Shown here in pieces: positions 15,637-26,660 of a stretch of 49,915 nt of DNA. The DNA lies in NCBI GenBank assembly GCA_027623815.1, contig JAQBUV010000007.1, forward strand, positions 1 through 49,915, read 5' to 3'. Origin of the DNA: Casp-Chloro-G3 sp002816715 (GTDB lineage: Bacteria > Chloroflexota > Dehalococcoidia > Lucifugimonadales > UBA3495). The notes beneath the pieces were generated by a model that saw nothing but the letters and a program-made list of their open reading frames with translations, did no database searches and was not told the origin of the DNA. Positions within the stretch are counted from its first letter, which is position 1; each line of letters starts with the position of its first letter. Both the position numbers and the translations under genes were made by a program.

Positions 15637-16734
15637 ATGTCTACACAACCACAAGGTGATTCGTCTACCCTAATTCCCGTATCGGAGGACCCCCATTGTA
15701 GAGAGTCCTCACTAAATTCTTTGGATACATTGATCACTCCTACCGACCGCTTTTACATCCGCAGTCACTTTTCAGATGTGCCCAGCTTGGACCGATCAAG
15801 CTGGCAGTTGGTGGTGGATGGGGAGGTCAGCCAGGCTCTGACCTTCAGTTTTGAGGATATCCTGGCAATGCCCAGTAAAGAGATCGTCACGACTCTGGAG
15901 TGCGCGGGCAATAGCCGCTCCTACACAACTCCGCCGTCTGAGGGCCTGGCGTTTCGCCACGGTGCGGTGAGCACCGCGCGTTGGAAGGGAGTGACCCTGA
16001 GGCATTTGCTGGACAGCGCCGGCTTGAAGGAAACCGCGCTGGAAGTGGTGTTTGAAGGGGCCGACCACGGACAGGAGGAAGAAGATGGGGTCGCCTTTGC
16101 CCTGAACTACCGCCGGAGTTTAACGGTGGACCTGGCGCGCCAACCTGATATTTTGTTGGCCTACGAGATGAACGGCGAGGCCCTGACTCCGCTTCATGGA
16201 TTCCCCCTTCGGATGATTGTCCCGAAATGGTACGCCATGGCCTCAGTAAAATGGCTGACGCGCATCAATGTCGTGGCAGAGCCGTTTACCGGCTTCTTCC
16301 AACACCGTCGCTACGTGATGATCAACGAAGGGCCCGAGGATTCGTTGGAACGACAGCCAGTCACCATGTTAAAAGTGAAGTCGCTAATCGCCAGCCCCCG
16401 GCACGGTGAGGTGGTCCAGCCGGGCAGCTGCACCATTAGCGGATTTGCCTGGTCCGGTGAGGGCGAAGTCAACCGAGTTGAGGTGAGCGCCGACGGCGGG
16501 CATACCTGGCAGAACGCCAAGTTGCTGGGCCAGGCAGACCAAAACGCATGGCGCCAGTGGGAGTTTATTTGGCAGACTTCCCAACCAGGCCACTTCGTAT
16601 TTAAGGCCCGCGCCACCGACTCTAACGGCAACACTCAGCCAAGCGCCATACCGTGGAACTTCCGTGGCTATGCCAATAACGCTATCCACACCATCGCCAT
16701 AGAAGTGCCTGCGCTGAGGGAAATCCCTTCGTAG
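15637..16734 (+). CDS. Sulfite oxidase-fold molybdopterin enzyme
   Basis: The 365-residue protein has the sulfite oxidase molybdopterin domain (residues about 35-225) followed by a Mo-co dimerisation, Ig-like domain (about 245-360). The molybdenum-ligating Cys is Cys89 in TLECAGNSR, and the pterin-binding HGFPLRMIVPKWYAMASVKWL segment is intact. There is no signal peptide or Tat motif followed by a hydrophobic stretch, and no haem domain, so it is cytosolic and must pass electrons to another carrier. I chose ATG 15637, with AGGGAG five bases upstream, over 15571. It is 104 bases upstream of a second molybdenum enzyme on the same strand. Substrate could be sulfite or another sulfur compound. 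Confidence 0.87.
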   Translation: MSTQPQGDSSTLIPVSEDPHCRESSLNSLDTLITPTDRFYIRSHFSDVPSLDRSSWQLVVDGEVSQALTFSFEDILAMPSKEIVTTLECAGNSRSYTTPPSEGLAFRHGAVSTARWKGVTLRHLLDSAGLKETALEVVFEGADHGQEEEDGVAFALNYRRSLTVDLARQPDILLAYEMNGEALTPLHGFPLRMIVPKWYAMASVKWLTRINVVAEPFTGFFQHRRYVMINEGPEDSLERQPVTMLKVKSLIASPRHGEVVQPGSCTISGFAWSGEGEVNRVEVSADGGHTWQNAKLLGQADQNAWRQWEFIWQTSQPGHFVFKARATDSNGNTQPSAIPWNFRGYANNAIHTIAIEVPALREIPS

Positions 16735-16838
16735 GGCTTCCGGCAACGGTCAAGTCGGCTGTAGTAGCCGGTTAATCTTGCCCCGACGTAGTTTGGGTAA
16801 TTATGGGCCAAGCAAAGCAATGGCAAGGAAGTAGCAAA

Positions 16839-19073
16839 ATGACAACATACTCCGTGGTGGGAAAACCAGTCACCAGACAAGAGGGCCCCGATAAAGTATC
16901 TGGAAAGTTTCAGTACGCCGCTGACGTTGTTCTGCCGGGAATGATCTGGGGCAAGGTCTTGCGGAGTCCCTATTCCCACGCCAGGATAGTCAGCATTGAC
17001 GCCTCACGGGCGATGGCACTGCCGGGAGTTCACGCGGTGATCACGGGCAAAGACACCGCTGGGATGCGAGTCGGCAGAATGGTGCGTGACGTACCGCTGC
17101 TGGCCGAGGACAAAGTCCGGTTCGTGGGAGAGAAGGTGGCCGCCGTGGCCGCCGATGACCCGGACACCGCTGAAGAAGCCCTCTTGCTGATCGACGTTGA
17201 GTACGAGCCATTGCCAGCCATTTACGACCCGATTGAAGCGATGGAGCCTGGATCGCCTCAAGTCCACGAAGGCTCGCCGACTTACGAGACTTCCTCGGGC
17301 ATTTTCCAGCCCGACGGCAATATTGTGAACCATGCAACCTGGTCCAACGGAGACCTGGAGCAGGGCTTTCTTGAATCTGACCTGATTTTTGAGCATACCT
17401 TTAACACCACCTGGGTGCACCAGGGTTACATGGAGCCCTACGCTTGCGTGGTGGACATTGACGATGCCGGACGCATCCAGGTTTGGGCCAACAACAAAGT
17501 GCCCTACACCTTGCGGAAACAGTTGGCCGGTGCGCTCGGGATAACCGAGGATAAGATACTGATCAATCCCTGCGGCATTGGCGGCGATTTTGGGGGGAAG
17601 TCACCGGCCATGAACGTGCCCTTGGCTTATTTGCTGGCTCAACGCGCTGGGCGGCCGGTAAAGATGATCATGAGTTATATTGAAGAATTGAAGGCGGGCA
17701 ACCCCCGGCATCCCTCAGTAGTCACCATCAAGACCGGCGTGAAGAAAGACGGCAGGTTCTGGGCACGGGAAAGCAAGGTGGTCTTTGATGGTGGAGCATA
17801 CAGTGGATTCAGGGGCCGTCCCGGCCTCGCTGGAAGCCGCGACGCCGCCGGAGGACAGTACCACATCCCCAATTTTCAGATCGACAGCTACATGATGTAC
17901 ACCAACAACCTGCCCTGTGGTTCCTATCGAGCACCGGGGCAACCCCAGGTGGTGTTTGCGGTTGAATCGCACACCGACATGATCGCCCGGGCGATGGGCA
18001 TTGATCCCTACGACCTGCGGCTGATCAACGTGGTTCGTGACGGGCAGGTGTGTGCCACCGGAGCCAGCTACAACTACCTGCGGGGAGAGGAGACCTTGCG
18101 GGCGGCCGCCGAGGCTGCCGGTTGGGGCACTCCCAAGTCTGGGCCATATGTTGGTCGGGGTATGTCGTTGGGACAACGACCGCAGGGACAGAGCGTGTAC
18201 TCAGCCAAGGTGACAATGGACGAGAACGCCCAGGTGATCTACCACACTCTGGTGCCGGAAACGGGTACCGGCATCCATACCGTTGGCCGGCAAGTGGTGG
18301 CCGAAGACCTGGGCGTCCCGATTGATGCTGTGAGGGCCGTGCAAATGAACACCGACGGCGGCCCTGACGACAGTGGCGCAGGCAGCGGAAGCAGCGTTGG
18401 TGGGACTCATGCCGCGCTGGGCGCTGCTCAGGGAGTCCGGCGAGAACTCACCCTGATGGCTGCCGAATTTTACGGCTGGCCGGAAGAGCGGATCGTATTT
18501 CGGGGAGGTCGCGTTTTCGTTGAGGGTGACTCCCAACAAGGCGTCCCTCTACAAGAACTGGCCGCCAAGGTAGTCGCGGCTTCCGGTCATGAGATCACCT
18601 TCGCCATGACCACCAAGTCAGAGGAGCCTGACGTTACCTGCTTCTGCGCTCAGGTAGCAGAGGTCGAAGTAGACCCGGAGACGGGCGAGGTAAAGCTGAC
18701 CAAGTTTGTCACGGCTCACGACGTTGGCACGATTCACAACCCGTTGACGCATCAGGGGCAGATTGAAGGGGCGGTAGTTCAGGGTCTGGGGTTTGCGCTG
18801 ATGGAGGAATTGCTGTCGGAAGAAGGACAGATTTCTACTCTCAGCATGGGCGACGTTAAAACGCCGACCATCCGGGACATTCCTGAGTTGATAACGGTGC
18901 TGGTAGAAGCGCCGGGAGGTAATGGCCCCTTCGGCGCAAAAACTATCGGGGAACAACCCCTGCCCCCGGTGGCTCCGGCCATCGCCAACGCCATACAAGA
19001 CGCGGTGGGGATTCGGATTCAAGACCTGCCGATAACGGCGGAAAAAGTGCTGGCCGCCTTAAAGAGCAGGTGA
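16839..19073 (+). CDS. Xanthine dehydrogenase family molybdopterin large subunit (orphan)
   Basis: The 744-residue protein is the catalytic subunit of a molybdenum hydroxylase (xanthine dehydrogenase/aldehyde oxidase/CoxL family). Visible sites are GIGGDFGGKS (pterin-dithiolene contact), NLPCGSYRAPGQPQ (substrate loop), GAGSGSSVGGTHAALGA and the catalytic Glu in TIGEQPLPPVAPAIANAI. The CO-dehydrogenase AYRCSFR loop is absent, so it is not a form I CO dehydrogenase. The usual FAD and 2Fe-2S subunit genes are not adjacent, so electrons must leave through subunits encoded elsewhere. ATG 16839 is preferred, following AAGGAAG, over the ATG 36 bases upstream. It probably hydroxylates an aldehyde or N-heterocycle. 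Confidence 0.9.
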   Translation: MTTYSVVGKPVTRQEGPDKVSGKFQYAADVVLPGMIWGKVLRSPYSHARIVSIDASRAMALPGVHAVITGKDTAGMRVGRMVRDVPLLAEDKVRFVGEKVAAVAADDPDTAEEALLLIDVEYEPLPAIYDPIEAMEPGSPQVHEGSPTYETSSGIFQPDGNIVNHATWSNGDLEQGFLESDLIFEHTFNTTWVHQGYMEPYACVVDIDDAGRIQVWANNKVPYTLRKQLAGALGITEDKILINPCGIGGDFGGKSPAMNVPLAYLLAQRAGRPVKMIMSYIEELKAGNPRHPSVVTIKTGVKKDGRFWARESKVVFDGGAYSGFRGRPGLAGSRDAAGGQYHIPNFQIDSYMMYTNNLPCGSYRAPGQPQVVFAVESHTDMIARAMGIDPYDLRLINVVRDGQVCATGASYNYLRGEETLRAAAEAAGWGTPKSGPYVGRGMSLGQRPQGQSVYSAKVTMDENAQVIYHTLVPETGTGIHTVGRQVVAEDLGVPIDAVRAVQMNTDGGPDDSGAGSGSSVGGTHAALGAAQGVRRELTLMAAEFYGWPEERIVFRGGRVFVEGDSQQGVPLQELAAKVVAASGHEITFAMTTKSEEPDVTCFCAQVAEVEVDPETGEVKLTKFVTAHDVGTIHNPLTHQGQIEGAVVQGLGFALMEELLSEEGQISTLSMGDVKTPTIRDIPELITVLVEAPGGNGPFGAKTIGEQPLPPVAPAIANAIQDAVGIRIQDLPITAEKVLAALKSR

Positions 19074-19104
19074 CCTTGTCCCTAAGTGAAATAGGCGACT
19101 GAAA

Positions 19105-19476
19105 ATGGGCGTCAGCGCATATTTGTTGCCGTTCCCGGATCCAGGCGCCTTCGACTTGATGAGCGACCACCTGGAGCAGGGACTCCAGACCACCGGCCCT
19201 GGGAAGGTTTTAATAAAGGTTTCTCTTCCTGGGGCTTTATTTGAAGGGTCAGGGCCCGGTGACTCGCTCGCCAAGAAGCGCTTGGAACTGTTTAGACGGG
19301 AAGGGGAAAATTGGACACTGCTCTGGGGTGCTACCACCGCTAGCGATCAGGCACGGCAAGAAATGTCATGGGATATCGCCTCGGCAGAGACTCTAAAGTG
19401 CCGGTTGACCAATATGACCGGTAGGGAAGGCCAGTTTTCTCTTGAATGCACGTTCATACCGCTGGCAGGGGATTAG
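19105..19476 (+). CDS. Hypothetical protein downstream of the XDH-type subunit
   Basis: I do not recognise this 123-residue protein. It lies 31 bases after the large subunit gene on the same strand, which suggests co-transcription. It has no signal peptide, membrane segment or Cys pair; it contains KRLELFRREGENWTLLWG and ends CTFIPLAGD, compatible with a small beta-rich domain. Its link with the molybdenum enzymes is by position only. Confidence 0.5.
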   Translation: MGVSAYLLPFPDPGAFDLMSDHLEQGLQTTGPGKVLIKVSLPGALFEGSGPGDSLAKKRLELFRREGENWTLLWGATTASDQARQEMSWDIASAETLKCRLTNMTGREGQFSLECTFIPLAGD

Positions 19477-19514
19477 ATCAGCAATAGATTAACCAAGACC
19501 CGATCCTGCAAAGT

Positions 19515-19685
19515 TACCTTATTCGTCGTTCCGGCGAAAGCCGGAATCCAGATCGCCAGTCATGTTTCTATCTATTGGCGCGCAGGGGAAGTTCGGGCTA
19601 ATCGAAAAGACGTATCCCCAATGGCGTGACATCATAAAGAGTATAGGTGGCTGGGTTCCGGCTTTCGCCGGAACGACCAAGGTAA
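19515..19685. mobile_element. Family B palindromic element with long TIRs
   Basis: The left end TTACCTTATTCGTC and the right end read from the other strand, TTACCTTGGTCG, continue into the shared arm GTTCCGGCGAAAGCCGG, then CCAG. The unit of about 171 bp has no coding capacity and lies between convergent genes. Related copies are at 10267-10335 and 33872-33962. Confidence 0.72.
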
Positions 19686-19695
19686 TCCAACGCAA

Positions 19696-20640
19696 TCAGA
19701 TGTAAATCGCGATTTCCCCAAAAAGCTCCTGAAGCCTGCGCTTGTCATCTTCGGGGAGAATAGGGTTCTCCATAGCCTTGAGGTTGGCTTCCAGATGGGC
19801 AATGCTGGATGTTCCGGTGAGCACGGTCGATATCGCCGGATGGCCGGCGGCAAACTTGTACCCAGCGCTAATTACCGAGTCTACGTCGTCGTGGACTAGC
19901 CAGCCCAGAGGATCGTCATCGGGCACCGCGTCTTGAGCGACCAGCCCTTGCTGCTTCCACTCGGCAACCTGTTCTCGCAGCAACTTGGGGTTGATCAGCC
20001 TGACGCGAACCGCCGCCATGTTAATAATCCCAACGTTGTGCTGCAACGCCAGCGGGAGGGCTTTGTCAGCGGCAATCTGGTTGAGGATGCCGTACTTCAA
20101 TTGGACGGTGTCCCACAGCTCCGGGTGGGTTTCCAGGGCCAGCACGACGCCTTTGTGATCGTGCTCAACCTTGAACTGCTCGCTAAATCCGATGAACCGA
20201 ATCTTGCCTTGCTCCTGAAACCGCTTCAGCACCGGGTAGTGCTGCTCCACCACTTGGAAGTAATGTTTTGAGTTGAAGATGTGAAACTGGAGACTATCGA
20301 TGCAGTCCACCTTCAAACGAACCAGGCTGTTTTCAATGGAAGTCGCGACGTCTTCCGGATTTCTTAGCGCGCCACTGCGATCCAGATACTTGCACTTGGT
20401 GGCCAGCACATAAGAGTCTCTGGGAAATCCGCTCAAGGCACGTCCTAAAATTGCTTCGCTGTCTCCATAAGCCTCGGATGTATCGAACAGGTTAATGCCC
20501 TCGTCAATACACCGATGAATCAGAACATCCTGATCACCTGATGAAAGCCCGGTATTCTGCCCTAGTTTGCTTGCCCCACCAGAGCCGTAGCTTACCAATG
20601 AGACTTTCAGTCCAGTCCTGCCGAGTGTCCGATATATCAT
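19696..20640 (-). CDS. Aldo/keto reductase
   Basis: The 314-residue protein has the AKR (beta/alpha)8 barrel signature: RTLGRTGLKVS at the start and the catalytic tetrad Asp and Tyr in NLFDTSEAYGDSE, Lys in LATKCKY and His in DSLQFHIFN. The C-terminal VLTGTSSIAHLEANL segment matches the NADPH-binding end. Family members reduce aldehydes or ketones, or act on sugars, in the cytosol. It is divergent from aconitase and has a hexamer AGAGGA immediately before the start. The substrate is unknown. Confidence 0.88.
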   Translation of the reverse strand: MIYRTLGRTGLKVSLVSYGSGGASKLGQNTGLSSGDQDVLIHRCIDEGINLFDTSEAYGDSEAILGRALSGFPRDSYVLATKCKYLDRSGALRNPEDVATSIENSLVRLKVDCIDSLQFHIFNSKHYFQVVEQHYPVLKRFQEQGKIRFIGFSEQFKVEHDHKGVVLALETHPELWDTVQLKYGILNQIAADKALPLALQHNVGIINMAAVRVRLINPKLLREQVAEWKQQGLVAQDAVPDDDPLGWLVHDDVDSVISAGYKFAAGHPAISTVLTGTSSIAHLEANLKAMENPILPEDDKRRLQELFGEIAIYI

Positions 20641-20771
20641 GTTCCTCTGTGCTCTGGGGATGTAGACTACGAGTGTTTTGCAACATCAAAATGAGGATAT
20701 AACTAACTTCCATCTACTGACGAAGTTCAACCCTTTTTGATCGGAATTCTAAGTATAGCACTACCCCCATG

Positions 20772-20809
20772 CTGTCAGGTTTGACAGGTTGGTCAGATAA
20801 TTCTAGACT
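20772..20809 (+). promoter_or_regulatory. Sigma70-like promoter with operator palindrome, aconitase gene
   Basis: TTGACA (20781-20786) and TAGACT (20804-20809) are separated by 17 bases, about 65 bases before the aconitase start. The -35 hexamer lies in a perfect palindrome CTGTCA-GGTT-TGACAG (20772-20787), so a regulator bound there would compete with RNA polymerase. Confidence 0.5.
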
Positions 20810-20875
20810 ACCTGAAGCAGCCAGCATTACCGGTGCTGGCGATACAATGTGTAATCCAAACTGAGGAGCGCCAAG

Positions 20876-23146
20876 ATGGTAACTGTTGAACCCACTCGGG
20901 AGGTTGTTTCCGGGTTATACCAGACTCTAGACCGTCATCTAAATATAGTGAGGCAGAGCGTTGACCGTCCGTTGACTCTGGCCGAGAAGATACTGCTGTC
21001 CCATCTGGACGACCCCACAAAAACTGACCTGGTACGCGGGGAGTCCTACGTTCTGCTGCGGCCTGACCGGGTCATCCTGCAGGACGTTTTGGGACAGAGC
21101 GCAGTCTTGCAGTTCATGCAGACCCTGCGCACCACTACCGCGGTGCCCACCAGCATCCATTGCGACCACCTGATCCAGGCTAGGGTCGAGGGTGCGTCCG
21201 ACCTTAAGGAATCGTTGCAGGAAAACGACGAAGTCTATAACTTCTTGCGCTCTGCCGCCGCCAAGTACGGCATGGGATTCTGGGGGCCGGGCGCTGGCAT
21301 CATTCACCAGGTGGCTTTTGAGAACTACGCTTTCCCCGGCTCAATGATGCTGGGCACCGACTCGCACACGCCAATGGGCGGTGGACTGTGCTCCATCTCG
21401 GTGGGCGTCGGCGGCGCGGACGCCGTGGAAGTTATGGCGGGTCTACCCTGGGAAGTGCTCTACCCCAAACTGGTGGGGGTTCGCTTGATTGGGGAAATGA
21501 GCGGCTGGACTGCCCCCAAAGACGTTATCCTGTACCTGGCCGGACAGCTGACAGTCTCTGGTGCGACCAACGCAATCATTGAATACTTTGGCCCAGGCAC
21601 CAAGTCGATCAGCGCCACCGGCAAGGCCACCATCACCAACATGGGCGCTGAGTTGGGCGCCACCACATCGGTATTCCCTTACGACCAGCGCATGGCCCGC
21701 TATTTGAAGTCGACCCGACGCGGCGATTTGGCCGAGCTGGCCGATAAGTACCAGCGCCTGTTCATCGCTGACCCTGAGGTTGAAGCCAATCCGGAGCAAT
21801 ACTACGACCGCGTGGTCGAGATTGACCTTTCCAAGCTGGAGCCGCATCTGGTGGGGCCGCACTCCCCGGACCGCGCTCGTCCCATCTCCCAGATGGCAGC
21901 CGAGTTGAAGCAGGATAGCAACCTGGTGGATGAAATCTCGTCCGCTCTGATTGGCAGCTGCACCAACTCGTCATACGAAGACATGAGCCGCTCCGCCGAC
22001 GTTGCTGAGCAGGCCAAGGCCCACGGCATCAAGGCGGCCATCCCCTTCATGGTGACTCCCGGCTCCGAGCAGGTGCGGGCAACTATTGAACGTGACGGAC
22101 AGATGCAGTCCCTCAAGGACATTAACGGCACCGTCTTGGCCAACGCCTGCGGGCCTTGCATTGGGCAGTGGCGACGGGCCAAAGAGACGTCTGGTAAAGC
22201 CAATACCATCCTAACCTCCTACAACCGCAACTTCCCGGCCCGCAATGACGGCGAGGCCACTACCATGAACCTGATTGGCAGCCCGGAGATTGTTACCGCA
22301 ATGGCCCTGGCTGGTCGGCTATCGTTTAACCCGATGACCGACACGCTGACCGCCGCCGACGGCAGCCAATTCAAGCTGGAACCGCCCAAGCCAGCGCCGG
22401 AAGTCCCCGAGCAGGACTTTGCCCAGGGCACGTCATCCTACGAAGCGCCACCGGCCAGCGGCGCGGATATTGAGCTTACGGTTGACCCTAAAAGCGAGAG
22501 GATCCAGTTGTTGCAGCCGTGGGACGCCTGGGACGGCAACGACTTTATCGACATGCCGGTGCTGATCAAGGCCAAGGGCAAGACTACCACCGACAGCATA
22601 TCCCCTGCCGGGGTCTGGCTGCGCTATCGGGGGCACCTGGATAAGTTCAGCGACAACGTGTTCATGGGGGCGATCAACGCCTATACCGGCGAAGCGGGCA
22701 AGGGCAAGAACGTGATCACCGGTGAGGAGGGAGTGTCCTTCTCCCAGACGGCGCGCGATTATAAGGCCAAAGGCATCAAATGGTGCGTGATTGGCGACTC
22801 CAACTACGGTGAGGGCAGCAGCCGTGAGCACGCGGCCATGTCGCCAAGACTGCTGGGCGGCGCGGCGGTCATTGTGCGCTCCTTCGCACGCATCCACGAG
22901 AGCAACTTGAAGAAGCAGGGCTTGCTGGCACTGACCTTCCCCGACCCGGCCGACTATGACAAACTTCGTGAGGACGACCGCATCAGCCTGGTTGGCTTGA
23001 ACGAAATAGTCCCGGGCAAACCGGTACACTGCATCATCAAGCACGCCGACGGAACCTCAGAGACTCTGGAACTCAAGCACTCCTACGGTGACTCTCAGTT
23101 TGAGTGGTTCCGGGTTGGCTCTGCGCTGAACCTGTTTCATCAATAA
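20876..23146 (+). CDS. acn: Aconitate hydratase (mitochondrial-type aconitase)
   Basis: The 756-residue protein converts citrate to isocitrate in the TCA cycle and binds a 4Fe-4S cluster. The three cluster ligands are Cys362 in IGSCTNSSYEDM and Cys425/Cys428 in ANACGPCIGQW. MLGTDSHTPMGGG contains the active-site His/Asp segment, and the swivelling C-terminal domain carries GDSNYGEGSSREHAA with the catalytic Ser. Length and order match the mitochondrial (ACO2-like) group rather than AcnA or AcnB. The start follows GAGGAG seven bases upstream. A strong intrinsic terminator follows about 50 bases after the stop. Confidence 0.95.
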   Translation: MVTVEPTREVVSGLYQTLDRHLNIVRQSVDRPLTLAEKILLSHLDDPTKTDLVRGESYVLLRPDRVILQDVLGQSAVLQFMQTLRTTTAVPTSIHCDHLIQARVEGASDLKESLQENDEVYNFLRSAAAKYGMGFWGPGAGIIHQVAFENYAFPGSMMLGTDSHTPMGGGLCSISVGVGGADAVEVMAGLPWEVLYPKLVGVRLIGEMSGWTAPKDVILYLAGQLTVSGATNAIIEYFGPGTKSISATGKATITNMGAELGATTSVFPYDQRMARYLKSTRRGDLAELADKYQRLFIADPEVEANPEQYYDRVVEIDLSKLEPHLVGPHSPDRARPISQMAAELKQDSNLVDEISSALIGSCTNSSYEDMSRSADVAEQAKAHGIKAAIPFMVTPGSEQVRATIERDGQMQSLKDINGTVLANACGPCIGQWRRAKETSGKANTILTSYNRNFPARNDGEATTMNLIGSPEIVTAMALAGRLSFNPMTDTLTAADGSQFKLEPPKPAPEVPEQDFAQGTSSYEAPPASGADIELTVDPKSERIQLLQPWDAWDGNDFIDMPVLIKAKGKTTTDSISPAGVWLRYRGHLDKFSDNVFMGAINAYTGEAGKGKNVITGEEGVSFSQTARDYKAKGIKWCVIGDSNYGEGSSREHAAMSPRLLGGAAVIVRSFARIHESNLKKQGLLALTFPDPADYDKLREDDRISLVGLNEIVPGKPVHCIIKHADGTSETLELKHSYGDSQFEWFRVGSALNLFHQ

Positions 23147-23198
23147 GAGCACGGTCAAGCGCCCAATAAGCGGCGGATTTACCGAGATTAGTGCTTGA

Positions 23199-23231
23199 AG
23201 AGAGGCGGCTTGAAGGTCGCCTCTCTTTCTT
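23199..23231 (+). terminator. Rho-independent terminator after aconitase
   Basis: AGAGAGGCG (23199-23207) and CGCCTCTCT (23218-23226) form a nine-pair stem with a ten-base loop, followed directly by TTCTT. It lies about 50 bases after the aconitase stop codon. Confidence 0.85.
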
Positions 23232-23522
23232 GCTACAGATGGGTTTCTGGAATCGTGCCAGGGCGGTTCTGAGTGAAAATAGATTTGTCTTGGGCAACCC
23301 GATCAACGTTAAACGGCACTGCCAACTCATAATTAAAGCTGGCTGGTAAATAATGACCTTCAATTAATGCAGTAAAACGTGATATCATTAGGTGTTATGA
23401 TAAATATTCTAGACGTGAACCGTAACAACCAATCGCATACCTAACTCAAATATGTATGCGCCCATGCTGCAAATCGCAATTCGCTACGGGAATCACCCGA
23501 AAGGACCGTTACCACAAATTAT
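23232..23522. other. Leader and promoter region of typA
   Basis: No gene is seen. An AT-rich stretch (about 23361-23412) contains TATGAT (23396-23401), a possible -10 hexamer, without a good -35 at standard spacing. The 5' leader of typA would be about 110 bases. Confidence 0.35.
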
Positions 23523-25367
<1,845 letters not shown>

Positions 25368-25420
25368 AGCAGCGGCTGAATTAGGAAATAGGGCGCAGGT
25401 TCGTGAGAAAAGTGGTGGGC

Positions 25421-25464
25421 AGTACAGGGCTCGAACCTGTGACCTCCTGCGTGTAAATTCTTCG
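25421..25464 (-). pseudogene. 3'-half remnant of tRNA-Val (UAC)
   Basis: On the minus strand the sequence has the anticodon loop TTTACAC, then GCAGG (3' anticodon stem), variable loop, the T arm ACAGG-TTCGAGC-CCTGT and the acceptor end ACTGCCC-ACCA. Homology stops exactly at the anticodon loop: the 5' half (CCTGC stem, D arm, GGGCAG) is missing from the adjoining sequence. Such 3' halves are the usual duplicated att sites left by integrases. It cannot be a functional tRNA. Confidence 0.75.
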
Positions 25465-25516
25465 GAGCCGATTCAGATAGTTGATCGATGGGGACATCCG
25501 ATCTATTTGGACGGTA

Positions 25517-25562
25517 GGGACTACCGCGAAGTACTTATCCCTTCTTCGTGGTAGTCCCTTTT
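25517..25562 (+). terminator. Strong terminator-like hairpin downstream of typA
   Basis: GGGACTACCGCGAAG (25517-25531) pairs with CTTCGTGGTAGTCCC (25544-25558), fifteen pairs with one G-U, and is followed by TTTT. It is on the plus strand about 150 bases beyond typA and immediately after the tRNA remnant. Confidence 0.7.
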
Positions 25563-25983
25563 GAATGGACTTCGCACGACGCCAAAGCCTCAAGGGGCAG
25601 TAAGTAAGCCGAGTTTGGTCGGGACCGCTAGTATGGTGGAAAATGCAATTTATGGCGCCCATGGCATGCGTAGATCCGACATTCGATAAATCGGCGGCGA
25701 AGGGATAAAAGGGATTGGGTTAAGCCTGTAACGGCTGGAACACATCTTCTAGTCCTTGCTATGATATACGAGTCTTCTGAACAGAGGATCTGCTTGTACC
25801 AACCCTGGTGGCGCCATGATCGCCTGAGGTTGGTAGGTCCAGCGATTTTCTAGCAATGCATCCCTCAGTGCAGCTTCATAAGCCACTCCGAACCGTGAAC
25901 AAGGCTAATGTTGGGACATCTCCCGGTGCCGACCGATAGTCCCGACTTCTGGAATTATCTGTACTGAGGAAAGGCTCTCCGCC

Positions 25984-26660
25984 TCAAGGTGTCTGGGCGC
26001 CGCGAGATTCTACGTACAGGGAATAAAGTGACTGGCCGGCAGTCATGAACAGCCGGTTCTTCTTCAGGCCGCCAAAGCAAAGGTTGGAGCAAGGTTCAGG
26101 CAGGTGGATGCGGCCGATGAGGTTGCCATCTGGGGCCAGGCAATGAACCCCATCATTAGTTGCCCCAGCCCATCCGACGCTGGCCAAGAGATTCCCGTCT
26201 TGATCGGTGCGCATTCCGTCGGCGAAACCTGGCGCCATGTTGGCGAAGACATCCCCACCTTTGAGTTGCCCCCCATCGACCACGTCGAAGACCCGCACGT
26301 GCCCGGGCCCATCGGGATCGTGGGAGGCTCCCGAATCGGAGATGTAAAGCCGAGACTCGTCGGGAGAGAAGCATAACCCGTTGGGCTTGGCGAAATCATC
26401 GGCCACGATGGCAGCTTTGCCAGTCGTTGGGTCCAGCCGGTACACTCGGTTGGGCAATTCGGGGTCAGCTCGGGACCCTTCGTATTCGACCAGGATGCCG
26501 TAGCCCGGGTCGGTGAACCACACTGCACCGTCCGAGTGGACTACCACGTCGTTGGGCGCGTTGAGCCGCCTGCCTTCGAATCGGTCAATCATCACGGTCA
26601 GGCTTCCGTCGTGCTCAGTACGTGTCACCCGCCGAGTATAGTGTTCGCAGGTAATTAGCA
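25984..26660 (-). pseudogene. 5'-truncated SMP-30/gluconolactonase-like gene
   Basis: The remaining frame encodes about 225 residues of the SMP-30/gluconolactonase/LRE beta-propeller: LNAPNDVVVHSDGAVWFTDP with the metal-binding Asn/Asp, FAKPNGLCFSPDESRLYISDSG, ADGMRTDQDGN and the family end VESRGAQ. Full-length relatives have about 80-90 further N-terminal residues, including the first metal-ligand Glu. In frame, family-like sequence (ITCEHYTRRVTR) continues upstream of the GTG at 26628 and ends exactly where the terminal repeat of the 26659-26874 element begins; a stop codon follows inside the element. I infer that the element insertion, or a deletion at it, removed the 5' end. Confidence 0.8.

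Larger units (their letters stand above)
25368..25983. other. Gene-free scar region with tRNA remnant and hairpins
   Basis: No protein gene is supported. The region holds a tRNA-Val fragment (25421-25464), a terminator-like hairpin (25517-25562), and a small stem ACCAACC (25798-25804) with GGTTGGT (25828-25834), with an inner GGCG/CGCC pair. A TATGATATA string near 25760 could be a -10 element for a small RNA, but this is speculative. A 73-residue frame at 25333-25554 translates the tRNA remnant (RARTCDLLRV) and is not a gene. Confidence 0.4.

Noticed and set aside
16839..19073. CO dehydrogenase large subunit (CoxL form I)
   Set aside because: The AYRCSFR active-site loop is absent; the loop here reads PCGSYRAPG.
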